A stretch of 64,000 bases of DNA from Anoplopoma fimbria (Eukaryota > Chordata > Actinopteri > Perciformes > Anoplopomatidae), in NCBI RefSeq assembly GCF_027596085.1, contig NC_072467.1:8051476-8115475 (forward strand), written 5' to 3'. Under the pieces are notes generated by a model, which saw nothing but the letters and a program-made list of their open reading frames with translations, did not search any database and was not told the DNA's origin. A program made the translations under genes and the position numbers. Numbering within the stretch: the stretch's first letter is position 1; every line of letters begins with the position of its first letter. Shown here one piece after another: positions 38,309 to 52,040 of this stretch.

Positions 38309-41300
38309 GCGTGCGTGTGTGTGTGTGTGCACATGTTTAGGCCTGCTTCAATTCTCATTTACTGATTTACAGTGCTGCTGACGCCCCCGGTGATACTACT
38401 GATTAAGTGGTGGCAGCTGTGCATTCTTTGTTTTTGTTTCCCTCTTATCTCCTCACTCCAGAACTAAAAGTGACTGTTTCTGACTTAATTACCAACTGTT
38501 AATTACTGATTTTTGAAAATACACAAAAACTTCAGGCACAACTTTGACAGCACAGTTACTCTGTAGACTTTAGCACTGCAAGGCACAACCACTGGGTTAG
38601 TCCTCCCTTAACCCAGTCTCTTTTTAGCCCTATAATGGCTGCTGTGGTTTAGCTTTGGTGTGCTCAGACTGCCTGCTCTCCTCTGTCCGTGGTTTTTCGG
38701 GGAAAAGAGCCATCGAGTCTATTCAATTTGAATCCTGAAATAGATCGGGAGGCCAGGCTTGGAGAAAACTGATCCTCTTCACTGAAGCTGCTCTTTTTAC
38801 AAAATGGCAGAGTTCATTCACTCAGCTTTAGTGTTATCGACTGAGATAGGAGCGTAAACGTATAGTGTAAATCCCACAATCAGTTGACAAAGGAGGGAGC
38901 AACTTCCTGACATTTGATTGATTCAGTATTTGACCTATCAGGTGTTTGCTTAAAGGTCGGTCAGAAGTGTTTGAGTTCTGTGGTGCTCCTGGGAGGAAGG
39001 CCTCTGATTGTTATCCCTTATATCCTTATCATACACACCGGCTGTTTAATAGTACAATGAAAGCATATCTTTGCGCCTTGGAGCAGCTGGTCTTGTTCCA
39101 GAGAGATAACAGAAATGTAACAAAAAAAAGATGTTTTCACTCATCTGAATCTCTGCCGAAAATTAAGTTCTTCTCTGAAATGAAGATTTTAGAAATAGGA
39201 TCATTTTACCCTCCCTAAATGGTTCATTTTTTACAGTCGTCTTAGAGAAGATGGTAGACTTCTTTGTTGTCAGTGTTGGATGGTTGTACGTGCTGTTCAG
39301 CCTTGCATAATCTGCAGCCATATGGCAATAGATTCAGAAGGCCAATTCAAGCAACAGTTGTGCAATATCGGGTTTGGCTTTTGTAAGAGCAGCAGACTTA
39401 AGGGGAAAGTCATCACATGTGTTTTGTTAAACAGGTTTCATAGTTAAGTTCTATTCAAACACAGAGAGCACCAATCAAAACACAAAAAATCCATTGTTGC
39501 TGAATTGATAACCAAGTATGTGAAAACAGTAAGCATGATGTTATGTTTCCCCTTTTGAAGCACTGCTGTGTCTGTGTGTGCATGGATAGAAGGGGTAGCT
39601 CTTTACTAGCACATTGTAGTATTTTAGAGAAAGCACTTAAACTAATTCTCCAGCATAGCTGTGTAATGTGGCCCCGAGTGATTCCAGGATTAATTGTTAC
39701 CAGGTTCTGGTAATGAAACATACTTAGTGTATCTGCCAGAGGGCTGCTTCTCTTTACACAAAGTCTTTTTTAGAACTACGTTTATTCAGTATTCTGCAGG
39801 GCACACATACAGCAGCCGATACATGCACCAGTGTGAGGCCAAAGAGATGTATGTTTGACACATTGAACCAAGACTGCGTGCACACACAAAGACTTGTCGC
39901 ACACACGTGCTTGCACAAATGACACTCTCCCAGACCAGACGGGACTCGCTCCTTCCGGATTTTCTCGTGGGGTCTCTGGCTTGTGACGCAGCTGTTTTGA
40001 CCAGCTGGTTCGGCCGTGAAAAGGGAGATCGGGCTACAGCCAGAGACGTGTTTCCAATGTGTGTGTGTTCATGAAGTCCTAGGTGTGTATTAGTTGGGTA
40101 CTGGGGCCGTGGTACAAGAGGAAACGTAGTGAGTGAAGGCGGCAGGGATCTGGGGAGGTGGTGTTGCTGGGAAAAGTGAAAGGGATAAGAGAGTAGCTAA
40201 CAGACGGGAGTTGAACAGCTGTCGGGTCAATCACTCCTCAGCTCTGCAGCACTGACCCCCGTGTCACCCGACTATACAACCCTATTTCCTTATTGTGGTT
40301 TTTTTCTGCAGATAAACACCAACATGTCTGTCTTCCTGCTTCAAGCCCTCCACCTTTTACTTGAAAAGTTCAAAAGACATAGTTCTGCGCATTTTCTCAT
40401 ATCTCTTTGTAGACTTGTGTTATTTCACGTAGCCTAACCACGTTTTCTGGACTGTGAATCCGTATCAGAGACTGGTCCTTGTTGGTGCCAGGCAGGCTGT
40501 GGCCGTACCCCCGGCTCGGAGACATGTGCCTTGCCCTCCTCTCACTTGCCTCCACTCCTGCCTTCTGGCCTGCCCTGATCTGGTGAGGGAGAGAGAGAGA
40601 GGCATCTGCTGCCTTTTATGGCAAAGACTGGCCTGAGAGAACTTCACCAAGAACAGACAAAGCTGTGTGTGTGTGTGTGTTGCTGCTAAAACAGACTATG
40701 TACGTATGAGGGGAGGAGTGCTGGCAGAGAGGAAGTTTTCTTTATCCTAAAATAAACTAATGGCTCCAGAATTTCACCTCCCCTTACCACACAAATGTTC
40801 GCAAGAGGTGGAGGAGGCGTTTGATGGAAAATGATGAAATTGCTGAGGGAAAGAGGCAGGAAATAGCTCAGTGAAACAAAATGTTTTCTAAAGGAAAGGA
40901 AAGGGGAGGAGGAGGAGGAGGTAGAAGAACTGACTTGAACCTTATTTCAGAAGTTAAACGTGGTTTTTTTTTTTTTTCTGAAGGGCTTAGCGGAGCTGAC
41001 GGTATCTGTGGATGAAGCTCCATCCTTGAGTAAAGCTCTTTCACATGATGGAACATGTAGCTCACGGCGTAAAAACCACACAGACCACATGAATGTGTCT
41101 GTACCCTCATGAGCAGGAAGAGGGGGTTTGTCTGGTTTGAGGAGGAGAAGGAAGCAGACAGAGATAAGGAGAAATGAAACTAATGATTAAAAAAAAAAAA
41201 AAAAAAAAAACGGCATGGGAAGGAAACTTAAGTTTAAAAAAGAAACTTTAATTAACATTTGAGTCAGAGTAAAGGTCATGGAGTGAGGAAATGGGAAGCT

Positions 41301-44300
41301 GATGGTACAGGATAAAAGTTGGGAACGGAAAGGAAAGGAAATTAAAGGGAAAGGGCGGAAAGAGATGAAAAGAAAGGACAAGGATAGAACTATGAGGCCT
41401 GAAGCATATGACCCTGAACAATAGGCTGTTTGCACCAGTGAGCCTGCAAACATGAAAAGGACGCTGAAAAAAGACAAAATATTGTAAAAGAGAAGGTAAG
41501 AAATCCAAAGGGGAGGACAAAAAGAAAGAGGAGAAAAGAGTTGAAACAGAAAGTGCTTCATTAATAATAAGCCAGAGGTGTAATCTGCGGTGTCCTTGGC
41601 TTTTAAATGAGGCCAAAACGTGCTGCCTGATAGGATGAACCGGATACCATGACGAATAATTACCCCAATAATGAGAACCTGAGCAGTGACGTGTGTGTGT
41701 CCGTGAGCAAGATCGTGCAAGTGTTGGTCCTTCACGTCTCAACGTTTTCACAGAAGCTGAAAGCTAAGAATTTCAAAATTTACACAAAAGCGCACGTGTA
41801 AAGTGGGGAAACTTAAACATTTACAAAGGAAACGGCTGCTGGCTCTTATTGCGTCCACATGTTGACATGCCTTCCCTTGTTTGCTGAGGTGGAAAACAGG
41901 CCTACGCTTCCTGGAGAGGGGAATTAAACGGAAGGGTTTGAACACTGTGCTCTGGCAAAGAGGCCTCGTGCTCCACAGTTCTGACATGTTTTGTAAGTGT
42001 TTATTAGTTCCCATGGATATCAGCTGGGCCTGTGTCGATCCACCTCCTCCTCTCCTCATTCCTCATCCCCCCCCCTTCTGTTCTCTGTCCTGTCTACCTA
42101 AATCTATTTCCAATGGCTCTGGCTGAATGTGCACAAGTCATTGTTTCTTTCCGGTAAAGTGCGGTGATAGTCACAGCTGAGCCTGATTGGAAGTGAGAAG
42201 TGGTTTGAGCTGCTGCCGGTAAACGGTGTTTATGATCGCTCTTCATTAGTGCTGTTAGAACTGCTCTCATCGGCCCAGGAGCCCGAGTCTTCTGGGAGTG
42301 TGACTGGGAAGGAAATGGGTAAAAGCGAGAGCCAAGAACACATGGCTGGAGCATTGTGTTTAGACAGAGGGTGTGCAGAGAGGAGGGACGAGAACTTGAG
42401 ATTGAGGGGGTGATTGGAAGACAGGCGGAAATGAGGTTCAACAAAAGCACAATAAATTCAGGGAGCAAACTGAGGCTCCCTCGTCCTTAAGCAAACCCAA
42501 ACAACAGTAGCAGAGCCAAGACGGAGCAAAATAAAGATGTAGGGAAAAGCCTTGAAGAGAATAACCGAGAAGGAGGACTATTAGGCAGTTTATTACATTA
42601 GTCTCAGATTGTCCCAGACAACTGTGCCTCTGTTGATTTGTCTCACTCATGTATCAAGGCTTTCTACCTTTAACCCCAGATTGCGCTCCCTGCACTGATA
42701 CAGACAGCACACAGGGGCCAGGGGGGGGGGGGAGGTTACAGCCCTGGAAGTGCAGGAAGAGTGTGATATGACATCCCTGTGCTAAAACTAGCAGTGGAAG
42801 TACAAGGCGCTGGGGACGGCCGTCTGCGTGGACGCTATAGACCTGACATTAGGTCAGAGATCAGAGTTAGGGGTCAGGTACAGCAACAGAGCCCCCTTTG
42901 TTTGGGCTCTTCGGTTTTTGGAAAATCACAGAAAGTTTTGTTTTGTTACTTGTTTCTAGGGTTTTTGTATGAAGTTCCAGTTGTCAATGCTATAGAGCTC
43001 TCTGTGCCTGAGCTTATGCTGCAAAAGTTCTGTCTGCAAGTAGTTTTTTTTTTTCCATTCACAGTGCATTTAATGCATAACGATTAACCTCTGCTGACTT
43101 CCCAGTTCATCAAATGGAGTTTTACTGCAGAACCAACATAAGATGATTTTTCCTCCACACAGTGTTGGCTCAGCATTTAGTTACCTGAATATCTGGTTCG
43201 ATACCATACAGTGACCTTATGTAGACTTGTCTGGAAAAGCTCCAGCAAAGACCTTACATTTATTCCCATTTTTTGTTATTTTCTTAATCTTTTATTGCCT
43301 GTATCAAGTCATTTTGCAGCTCCTTAACCTGTCCTCCTTTTTTCTCCTGCAGGAAGTCGAAGACAAAGCCAAATGGAAAGAAGCCTCCGGCAGAAGAGAA
43401 GAAGCAGTACTTGGAGCTAGAGTACACAAAAATCCGTGTGGTGGATTTTGACCTTAAAGAGCTTGTGGTGCTGCCCAGAGAGATCGACCTCAACGAATGG
43501 CTAGCCAGCAACAGTGAGTAACTATAGTGGCAGTCAGTGATAGAATCAATGTATTTATGCACCAGCTCAAACAGTCATACACTTAGATGGGGATGATATC
43601 CACTGCTGTAGTAACCAGCAATTCAACACGGTTATTGTTATTATCCATTTAAATAAAAACTCTTTTGGTCAAGCAAAATTTCCTCCAGGTTTTGAAAAAA
43701 ATGTTATACACTTGTTTTGAGATGTCAAGATGTTCCAGTTGTGCTAGAGCTGCTAATTTACAGAGCCAGGCCCTTCACGTGATCCAGACCTGGCACAGTG
43801 TTGTTGATCCTGTTCCCAACAACAGCACACCGCTCCTTTAAACGCCGCTCTTTACTGCCAGGCTCGGTGCAGTGTTTTAACTCCTATTGAAATGTATAGT
43901 TGTCATTATGAGCATCGCTCCCGGAGGTTTGGAAACTCACTGCGGCCTGGCTGCTTGATCGATCTTCAAGAAATGTTTTTTGTGAGACTTTTTTTTCTCC
44001 GTCTCCCAGGACTTTGTTTTGGTTCTGTATCCAAACCAGGTGCCTGCGAGGCAAAAGGGAAGACTGATAAAAGTTTGTTATAGAAAACAGATGAGGCATG
44101 TTATCACATGTTAGTGTGTCGAAGTTGTGTAAGTTTGAACACAAACTAAAGGTCTGAGCAGTGTTTTCATTAAATAGTTTGCATAAGGAAAATCACTGGA
44201 ACCATTTAGTTCTCCCCACATGTATAAACCAACAGCAACTTCCATGGATGTTTTCTCGATTGTTGGCTACTGTGTTGAGTTAGAGCAGAGGGGATGGGGT

Positions 44301-47178
44301 CCTGTGGGGTTTCCTCAGGACGGTGCAACTTTTAAAATTGTGTCCTTTGGTTCCTTTGTTCCATATAAAAGGAGAAATCTGCATTATATATGCTAATCTG
44401 CTCAACACGACAGAAAATCATAGAACAGCTTTTCCAAAGTGGAGCCAGATCAATAGAGCTACAGCCTGAGGTTCAGTGCAGAAGCTCTAGTTATTACTGA
44501 AATTATTATTTAAAGCCTGAGTTGCCTACTTTGTTCAGACCCTTTTGCTTTCTATTGGTATACACTGTGTAGTAGCTACTCAACATGAGAAATTACCTTT
44601 TGGGACAGAATTAACAATAAATCATAAGGCACTAAAACAAGTGAGCATGCAAAGGCATTAAAATACAAAGTCAGCTATTGCTTCTCCTTCAGTTTTTTTG
44701 TAATTTTCTTTCCACCGTATTTTAACCTTAATAAGCTGCAGGTTAAACAGAAAGTTTGGCTTGCACCAGTTTACCCTCTGTATGAAGAACATTTTGTTCA
44801 TAATTCATGTAATTGTAATATATTAAAATCCTCAAACTATGTTGATATTGCTACGCTAGATTAAAAAAAAAAAAACGATGACTGTTTTCTCCCCAAATGA
44901 AACAGAACACTATTTTTTTTGTTGCTTTTAAGTAAATTAACTGTGTTCAAAGAATGCCATACGTTTTTGAGTGTAACCATACAAGAAAGATCTCACAAGT
45001 CACGACATGCAGAACAAATACTTTTGACTGGGAGATGCATTTCTTCTCACAGAATACACCACAGATTGGCCTAATGCTTTGTTTTTGCAGCATAACCGGT
45101 TTTGTAGGACTTTCCGTTGTGGCAGAAATACCTGTTTCAGTTTGAAGTCACTGGAGCGACATCTTAAATGGTTAAGCGACCTCCCATTATGTCCATTTTA
45201 CTGAGGCTCACGCGCTGTTGAAGGATGTGATGGATCAATCTTAGCATGTGACTGCGCCTGTGTCATTGATCACAGTGACAGACTGACTGCTGTAGGTGTG
45301 TCCTCATCACCCGTAGGAGAATGTGTCACGACACACACATAAGCCTGTTTTTGGTTATTCACATCATTCTGTCATACAAAAGTATTTAGGTGTCCCTTTT
45401 TTTCCCCAGTGTAACACATGACAAACATTGATCAACATCCTCTGAAATCCCCTTTTCTCTCTGCCACAGCGACAACATTCTTCAATCTTATCAACCTGCA
45501 GTACAGCACCATCTCAGAGTTCTGCACTGGGGACACCTGTCAAGCCATGACAGCCTGCAACACGTAAGTTACCTTCAACGCTTTTGGTTTATTCATCGCT
45601 CACCTGCCGAGGCCCCATTGGTTTATTTATCGCAAATTGGTTAATTCATCAAGGGATGCTTCCACGGTCAGCGAGGGACGACGGGTTTTAAACTACCCAC
45701 ATAGTCGATCTTGGAATGTACAGTATGCAACTATGCAACTTCAGTGTACTGCAGCGAGCTGTTTATTTACCTTAGTTCTCTTGTACATTGAGTACGACAC
45801 CTTTGCGCCTCCATGCTTGCTGTGTCTGAGCTGAAGCACTGCGTATTCAAAGGATTGAAAAATGACATTTTTTTTAAGTCTTAAAAACTGTAATCTAACA
45901 GAAGGCTTCAGCAGTCTGACTTAGATAAATGAAGCTTTTGAGTCGGACAAAAAGAGAAACCTCAGAGGTCAAAAACATTGATTTGATTTCTATTTCCCAA
46001 AAAATGGGCTAGCTTCTTTTGGCTTTTTGCCTCAAATAGTTTCAGACACATCCGAGCAGCTGCTTTAGGCCTAGTTTGTAATAAATCCGACTTCTGAGCA
46101 GAGCAGTGAGAGACCGAAGAAATACTGGATATAGACCTGGTGTAGCTTCACCTTTCATCCCCTGAGGTCCAGCCTGTGTTTTTAAATGTTTTTAAATGTC
46201 TGTGATGAGGTTATTTAAAGAATGATAAAAGGTGTTTTATTGCTACTGTGTGCAGTTTAGTAGGGCATACCTCTGCAGTAGTTAATGTAAAAGGATAATC
46301 ATAACTTGGAGACGTATTCTTACCATGTTAACAGAGGTGGAGGTGACTAACTGTAAGCATTTATCTAACTAGTTTGTCCTGTCAGGGCAGGGTGTTGTCT
46401 CTAAGTGTGAGCCCTTGTCTTTGGAGGGATGCCGCCGTCGTCGTGTCCCCCCCCTGTATACTGAAGGCTGGAAAAACCTGATTACCAACACTTTGAGGAG
46501 CCAAAACATTCACTACACAGCTCTTAACTCATTACATGCAACTACAAGTGCATGAGCTCACCCAGGATAAAAATATGACGGTGACGAACAACACAACCAT
46601 TGAGAAATGACACATATGACAGTTGCTGTGACAGACTTGTCACGAGTTTACCTCTCAGTCAACAGTGGATTTTTCCACTGCTGCCACCATAAACCACTGC
46701 TACTAACCCAGAGCCTGAGAAATGGAAGAAGAAGCAAATGTGCTTCACCTGAATAGTGGAGAGAGCAGTGTAGAATAACATGTTTTTGTTTGCACTGTCT
46801 ATTGACCTGTGGAAAACAGAGCCAATTACTTTTTGTTTGTCTCCCAGCTCAATACCCGATTCAACTTAAAAGATTAATGCATGTTTGTTTGACTTAAACT
46901 CTTACTGTTTAAACTCCGACTCTTAGAAGAAGCCCACCATTTATGATTGTACCTTCCCCACTGCCCGGCACCACACCCTTTCCTGCCCGTGCAGAACCTG
47001 GCACCCGCTCACCCCTCTGTGGTGAAAACTGACTGAGCCACAGTCACAGCAGCGTCAGTACCCCTGCCCCAAGGCAGAGCTCAGCACTATTTTTGGAAGA
47101 AGCTGTTTCCATGAGCTATGAGGGAACGGAACCATTTGGTAGCTATTTAGACGCATTTTGTGTGTGTGCGTGTGTGCG

Positions 47179-47219
<41 letters not shown>

Positions 47220-50200
47220 GTGTGTGTGTGTGTGCGCATGAGTGAGGGAGGGAGAGAGAGATGTGTGGAAATGTTCTCACTCTTTTCTTTAGCATTCGGT
47301 TCTTATAGCCGGTTCCATTTTGGATTCCGTTTGATTTCTTGTGATTTCAAACATTTAATCCGTCTACCTGAACTTTCGTCCTTGGAGAGTCAGTCAATCT
47401 TAAAGTTATAGTTGTTGTTTCATTGCTTTTATTACATCCTTTAAACATACATACTCTGCTGGTGAGACCAGATATTGGGAAGCCACATATCAACATATAT
47501 ACATTGACATTTAATGATGACATCAACTTAAAACCTCCAAAATAAAATACAGACAATATCTTGGAGATTAAATGATTTATACAATAAATTAATAAAAACA
47601 ATACATGGAAAAAGTACCATCAGACGGCTATGAACCCAGTTCATCCCATTGCAAAACAATTGTGACAGAGGGGACAAAATCTTCCCAAAAAAAGGAAAAT
47701 AGATTTTTTGTTTTAAATTGAAATAAGCAAAAGTTGCCTAAATTGAAAAATAAATTTGTAAAATTCATATTTAATAAAATCCTATCAAGCCAACCAAGTT
47801 CATAAACAGTTAGTTATCCGTCCTTTTAAAGCAGTGTTTTTTTTTTGTTTTTTTTTTACTGTAAATGGCCATAGTTTCCTATCCTGTCTGGTTGGGATGT
47901 TGAAGCCATGTTTAGTCGGTGTCTCTCCCACACAAACGCAAAGTCTAATCCAGAGTGAGTCTGGTCCTGGTGCTGTGGTCAGTGGGTCCCCTCCTACAGG
48001 GTCAGTTATGTAGACGCTTTACATTCCTTAGAATTTGTAATCACTGCCTCCCAGACCACACTGCTAACAGCAACACCCACATGTTCATTTATTTTCATTT
48101 CCTTTCAGTTTAATAACGGACCTTTCCAGCTTTTGTCTTTGTGGTTAACAGTTCTGTTTTACTTCCTCCACCTTGGTTAGCTCATTCATCTATTTATAAG
48201 GTGCTCATCTTCTAGCATGACTAGCTCTGTGATGCTGACTTACTGTTAAACGATAACTCCGATCCGCCCCGGAAATCAGCAGCGGGACTGGGGGGGTCAG
48301 AGGGCCGTTAACTCCTGTAACAGCAGGAAATTTGGCCCAAATTAAGGAAATGAAAGCTCCGGGGCACAGGGTTCAGATAGTCTACTGGAATGAACACTCG
48401 GTATCAGGATGAGGATGTGTCAGTTGAGACTGCTCAGGGTTGACCTTAACCTCAGCCAAGAGGTGACCTTGGGAAAACTTAGCCCCCTTTTCACAGACGC
48501 ATTGTTAACTCAGGGTTAACATAAGCCCGTGGCTATATGACTCACACTGCACTTCTACTAGCCCTGGGTGAAATGTCTGTTTGAACTCGTGACTAATGCT
48601 TGCCTTGTAGAATGACGCGTGACTACTCTTTAACAGAGTGTACAACAACAACAACAACATGATGCAATTTCCTTTGTTTACTTTCGAACTGTTTCACACT
48701 GGGAACTTTAAGCGGATAAAAGATTCAGGCGATAAACCCGCAAATTCTAGGCTAGCACTGCTCCGAAGCAGGGACCAGAAAACCCAAAGCTTAAATCGAG
48801 TTTAGGCCACTTTAGAATGTGCCGGTGGGAAAGCTCAGTTTCAACGGTGTCATTCAGAAAGTAAGACGTCACTCTGAGTATGTTTTTTTTTTTTCCTAAA
48901 TGAGGAAATAGGCCCAGGTGATGTCTCATAGGTTAATCACGTCTCACAGCTGTGTGTAGTTTCTCTTCCTGCTTGAAAGGATAATTTGTGTACCAGTAAA
49001 ACTCCTATTTGCGTCTGAGCATCTCCTATTTCAGAAAACATTAATTATGATGAATTATAACTCACAGTTACGTAATAGTATCCTGTTCCTCAATGATATG
49101 TCTTAAATGTTGTTGTTTTTTTGCCAGGCGTAAGTGATAACAGGGATTGACATGTTTTCTTTGACTTTGTCTTTCTAGAATATACTACTGGTATGACGAG
49201 AGGGGGAAGAAGACAAAGTGCACTGCTCCACAATATGTCGACTTTGTAATGAGTCTTTGTCAGAAACTGGTCACAGATGAGGAAATCTTTCCTACAAAAT
49301 ATGGTGAGTATTCTTGTGAAGGTTTCCTGTCTCCTAGAAGTAACCGGTGTTGTACTGCCGCCCCCTGCTGCTTCAGATGGATGGCATGAACGAGTTTAGG
49401 TCCAACAATAAACATTTGGGAAAAAAATGATAGTGATATAATTAAGGGCTGCATCTTGCAATTATTTTCACCATCAATCTGCAGATTTATTTCTTGATTA
49501 ATTGACATATTGGAATTGTTTGAGCAACTTCGACTTGTCATTTCTGCTTTTTAATTTTTCAAACTTATAGTCCTTCAAGGATCGGACTGAGGATAGTTTA
49601 TATATTTGTTTTATTGTTAGCAAATCCCATTAAAAGACCAAAACGATGAAATGTGTTATTATATTGTGCCATAGATCTACATTGTTGTCAAAAAACTATT
49701 AAAAACACAGCAAGGAACCACACTGGGTGACATTACAGAAGATATTATGATGAACATGGTCACTCACTCTTCTGTTGTGAAGATGGACGTTAGAGCACCT
49801 ATCGTGTTTTAATCCGTTCGCTGGAAATAGTGACCAACACATTTCGTGATAGAGTAATGTTTTCAGCCTTTTAAAAAAACTATGAAACTATATATTTGTG
49901 ACAAGTTTTTAAAAGTTTACTTCTTCATTAGGAACAAATCAGCTTGTGGCTGAATGTAGTATTGTAAAGAAACTATTTAGAGACTTACAAACACATCATT
50001 GATTTTCATCTTTCACAGGATTTGTTGATAATATAAAATACTTTAGACCAGAACCAGCCCCGTCCTCCCTCGTGCTGATTCCTGTTCCTAATCCAGTCTC
50101 TCCTGTCTGCTTTTGTCTCCTTTTTTTTTCTCCCTCCAGGCAAAGAGTTCCCCAACTCCTTTGAGTCCTTGGTAAAGAAGATCTGCCGGTACCTGTTCCA

Positions 50201-50459
50201 CGTGCTGGCTCACCTCTACTGGGCGCACTTTAAAGAGACAGTGGCTCTGGAGCTGCAGGGCCACCTGAACACTCTGTATGCACATTTCATCGTTTTCGTA
50301 AGGGAATTCAACCTGGTTGACCCCAAGGAGACCTGTATCATGGACGACCTGTCCGAAGTTCTCTGCACCCCGGCCCCGCCACCCGCGCCCACCCCAGCCC
50401 CTTCTTCCCCCGCCTCAGCGCCCTCCCCTTCTTCACAAAACCACGTGACGGAGAGATGA
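35994..50459 (+). CDS. mob2: MOB kinase activator 2 (five coding exons)
   Basis: The spliced coding sequence is 35994-36109, 43353-43513, 45470-45563, 49179-49303 and 50140-50459 (816 nt, 271 residues plus stop). All introns are GT-AG and the phases join cleanly. The protein matches MOB2: LPREIDLNEWLASNTTTFF (residues 79-97), the zinc ligands C111 and C116 (CTGDTC) and H190 and H195 (HLYWAH), then a Pro/Ala/Ser-rich tail ending NHVTER. In this family MOB2 binds the N-terminal regulatory region of the NDR kinases (STK38/STK38L), competing with MOB1, and acts in the cytoplasm and nucleus. The ATG at 35994 has A at -3 and G at +4; in-frame Met15 and Met29 (MVLQAVGKVLR) are alternative starts. 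The teleost a/b paralogue cannot be decided here. Alternative first exons may exist upstream. Confidence 0.95.
36110..43352 (+). other. mob2: mob2 intron 1
   Basis: 7.2-kb intron with (GT)n at 38262-38330, poly-A at 41190-41210 and short G or C runs at 42067-42076 and 42719-42732. No other gene seen. Confidence 0.8.
38262..38330. repeat. (GT)n microsatellite in mob2 intron 1
   Basis: About 69 bp with GC interruptions, within the intron between exons 1 and 2. Confidence 0.97.
43353..43513 (+). CDS. mob2: mob2 coding exon 2
   Basis: The acceptor tttctcctgcag|GAAG and donor A|gtgagt are both good. Encodes KSKTKPNGKK through LPREIDLNEWLASN (161 nt, enters in phase 2 and leaves in phase 1). This is the first exon shared by any alternative N-terminus. 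Confidence 0.95.
45470..45563 (+). CDS. mob2: mob2 coding exon 3
   Basis: Acceptor ctgccacag, donor AC|gtaagt; 94 nt. Encodes TTFFNLINLQYSTISEFC and on to QAMTACN, carrying the two cysteine zinc ligands C111 and C116. Confidence 0.95.
47160..47237. repeat. (GT)n microsatellite in mob2 intron 3
   Basis: About 78 bp of GT with several GC interruptions. Confidence 0.97.
49179..49303 (+). CDS. mob2: mob2 coding exon 4
   Basis: Acceptor gtctttctag, donor G|gtgagt; 125 nt. Encodes IYYWYDERGKKTKCTAPQYV through VTDEEIFPTKY, the central MOB fold. Confidence 0.95.
49440..49645 (+). mobile_element. Degraded interspersed repeat in mob2 intron 4
   Basis: 'agggctgcatcttgcaatta' then 'ttttcaccatcaatctgcag' and 'attaattgac' resemble the widespread fish repeat beginning 'ggctgcaactaacgattatt'. 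Diverged; class uncertain. Confidence 0.45.
50140..50459 (+). CDS. mob2: mob2 coding exon 5 (terminal)
   Basis: Acceptor ctccctccag; 320 nt ending in TGA at 50457-50459. Encodes GKEFPNSFESLVKKICRYLF, the histidine zinc ligands H190/H195, the helix with HLNTLYAHFIVF, then a low-complexity Pro/Ala/Ser tail (residues 243-264) and the terminal NHVTER. Confidence 0.95.
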
Positions 50460-52040
50460 GCGGGGGGCGGCGTTGAGACAGCAGCCCCGGGGGTGATTGA
50501 AGATAAGATAGAGGAGAGAAGCAAAGACAGCCTGGCCCCCTTCCTTGGTGCCAGCAGGACTTAAAGACCTTCCACTACCCTTATATTTCGCTATGACACC
50601 AACCAACCAGCCGGAAGGAGGGGGGGAGGGTTTTGAGGGGTTTGGGGTAGCGGGGAGGGGTTTGTCACGCCAGCAGGAATTGGCGTGAGCATTCCTCCAA
50701 GGGGCAAATCCCTCCCGTCTTCTCTGCAATTTAAACTAGGAACAAAAAAGTATGTGTATGTTTTATTTTTTGGTTTTATTTCACTTTCATTTTTTGTTGA
50801 AGTTTTATTCAGTTTTATTTTATTTTTGTTGTTGTGGGGAGGGGTGCAGTGTGTCCCATAGGCCCTTCACCTCCCTCTGTCCTCTACCTAACATACAGTA
50901 CAGGAAGGGGTTTCTGCTTTGCTTCAACCTACTATTGTACAGTGTTGTTAATGTGAGGAGAAGAGGCGTCTCTCCTCACCTGCAGGCTTGGCCTCCCCCC
51001 TCCTGCAGCTGCGGGAGACAGCCTGCGGGGGCACGGCCACTACGCTGGCCAGTAGGGAGCCACGCTACTGCCTGACGGGGCGATACTAGCCAATCACTGT
51101 TTGGGTTGTTTATGTGGGCGATGATTGAAGCGCTTCCTACTCAGGACCTAAGAGAATATGTCACTGCTGCCAGAGAGAAGTTAGTCTCTTTTTTTTCATC
51201 CTCTGTTCCTTGTTCACCAGACGACTCAGCCCTTCATATGGCCGATGTTGATCTTGTTTAACTACAGTATAGTCACATAATCACCTGGTGTTCCCCTAAC
51301 AGACGTGTCCCAGAGCCCACCTGTAGAGGGCAGCAAACATAGCGAGAAGGCAACAGAAACGGGGAGATGGAGAAGTAAATATAAAAGATTGTATGATAGA
51401 TATTTAATCTGGTCAGAAAGTCGAGACAGACTGGTGCCAATATGAGGCTGAATCAGAGTTCTATGCCGGTGCTCAGCATAGCAGCAGCCACTTGAACCAC
51501 CACCGACACCCACTCCAGCCGCACAGAAGGACAAAGACATGAGGTAATGTCTGCAGGCCCAGAGAGGCTCACATGGAGACAGAGTGAGGGGTGGGAGTGG
51601 AGGATGTGGAGCTGCTCTGCTGTTTAACAGTCAGCAGTACTCCCAGTGCAAAACTTAAATTCTCCACTCCTGGTTTATTATTTTGACCTGTCCCGTTAAA
51701 ATTGTGCTTTTTTAAAAAGAATATCAGAGGAAAATTAGTTCAGAATAATAACAATAATGGTATCATTACACATGTATAGAAAATGCACAGTCTGCTTGGA
51801 CTTTACTGTACAAAGAAACGCAAGCGGGTTCTCTCAGACATAGCCTTTGTATGGAGGAGGATTGGGTTTATAATTCTCCTTTTTTATTTATTTTAATTTT
51901 TTTTTTTTTTTTTTTTTGCAGGGTTCTTCAGTTCTGGCTCTCGTTTTTATGTATTTTAATTATTAACTAAGTTAAAAGCAATTTAATATTTTAAGCTCTG
52001 CGGATTATAATCTAATAAAAGAGAGAAATGCCACCTTGCC
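50460..52040 (+). other. mob2: mob2 3' UTR (inferred)
   Basis: No competing open frame runs from the stop codon. The stretch ends with an AATAAA at 52014-52019, followed within about 25-50 bases by a GT-rich stretch (gtgtcttttgtgtcaatgtg), the usual arrangement of a vertebrate cleavage site. It contains T-rich runs at 50759-50834 and 51879-51918. The end point is inferred. Confidence 0.6.
52014..52019 (+). terminator. Polyadenylation signal of mob2
   Basis: Canonical AATAAA with a GT-rich downstream element. Another AATAAA about 70 bases further on (near 52082) could be a secondary site. Confidence 0.6.

Larger units (their letters stand above)
43514..50139 (+). other. mob2: mob2 introns 2-4 (between exons 2 and 5)
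   Basis: Introns of about 1.96, 3.62 and 0.84 kb. They hold (GT)n at 47160-47237 and the degraded repeat at 49440-49645. An AT-rich stretch at about 47.4-47.8 kb has an 84-codon minus-strand frame without recognisable features. Confidence 0.75.

Noticed and set aside
41187..41751. Two overlapping minus-strand frames of 182 and 167 codons
   Set aside because: Purine-rich strand gives Phe/Ser/Leu-rich translations; inside mob2 intron 1 and without splice or domain support.
47347..47601. 84-codon minus-strand frame in mob2 intron 3
   Set aside because: The only non-repetitive frame that gave pause, but it has no recognisable domain, promoter or splice sites, and it is AT-rich.
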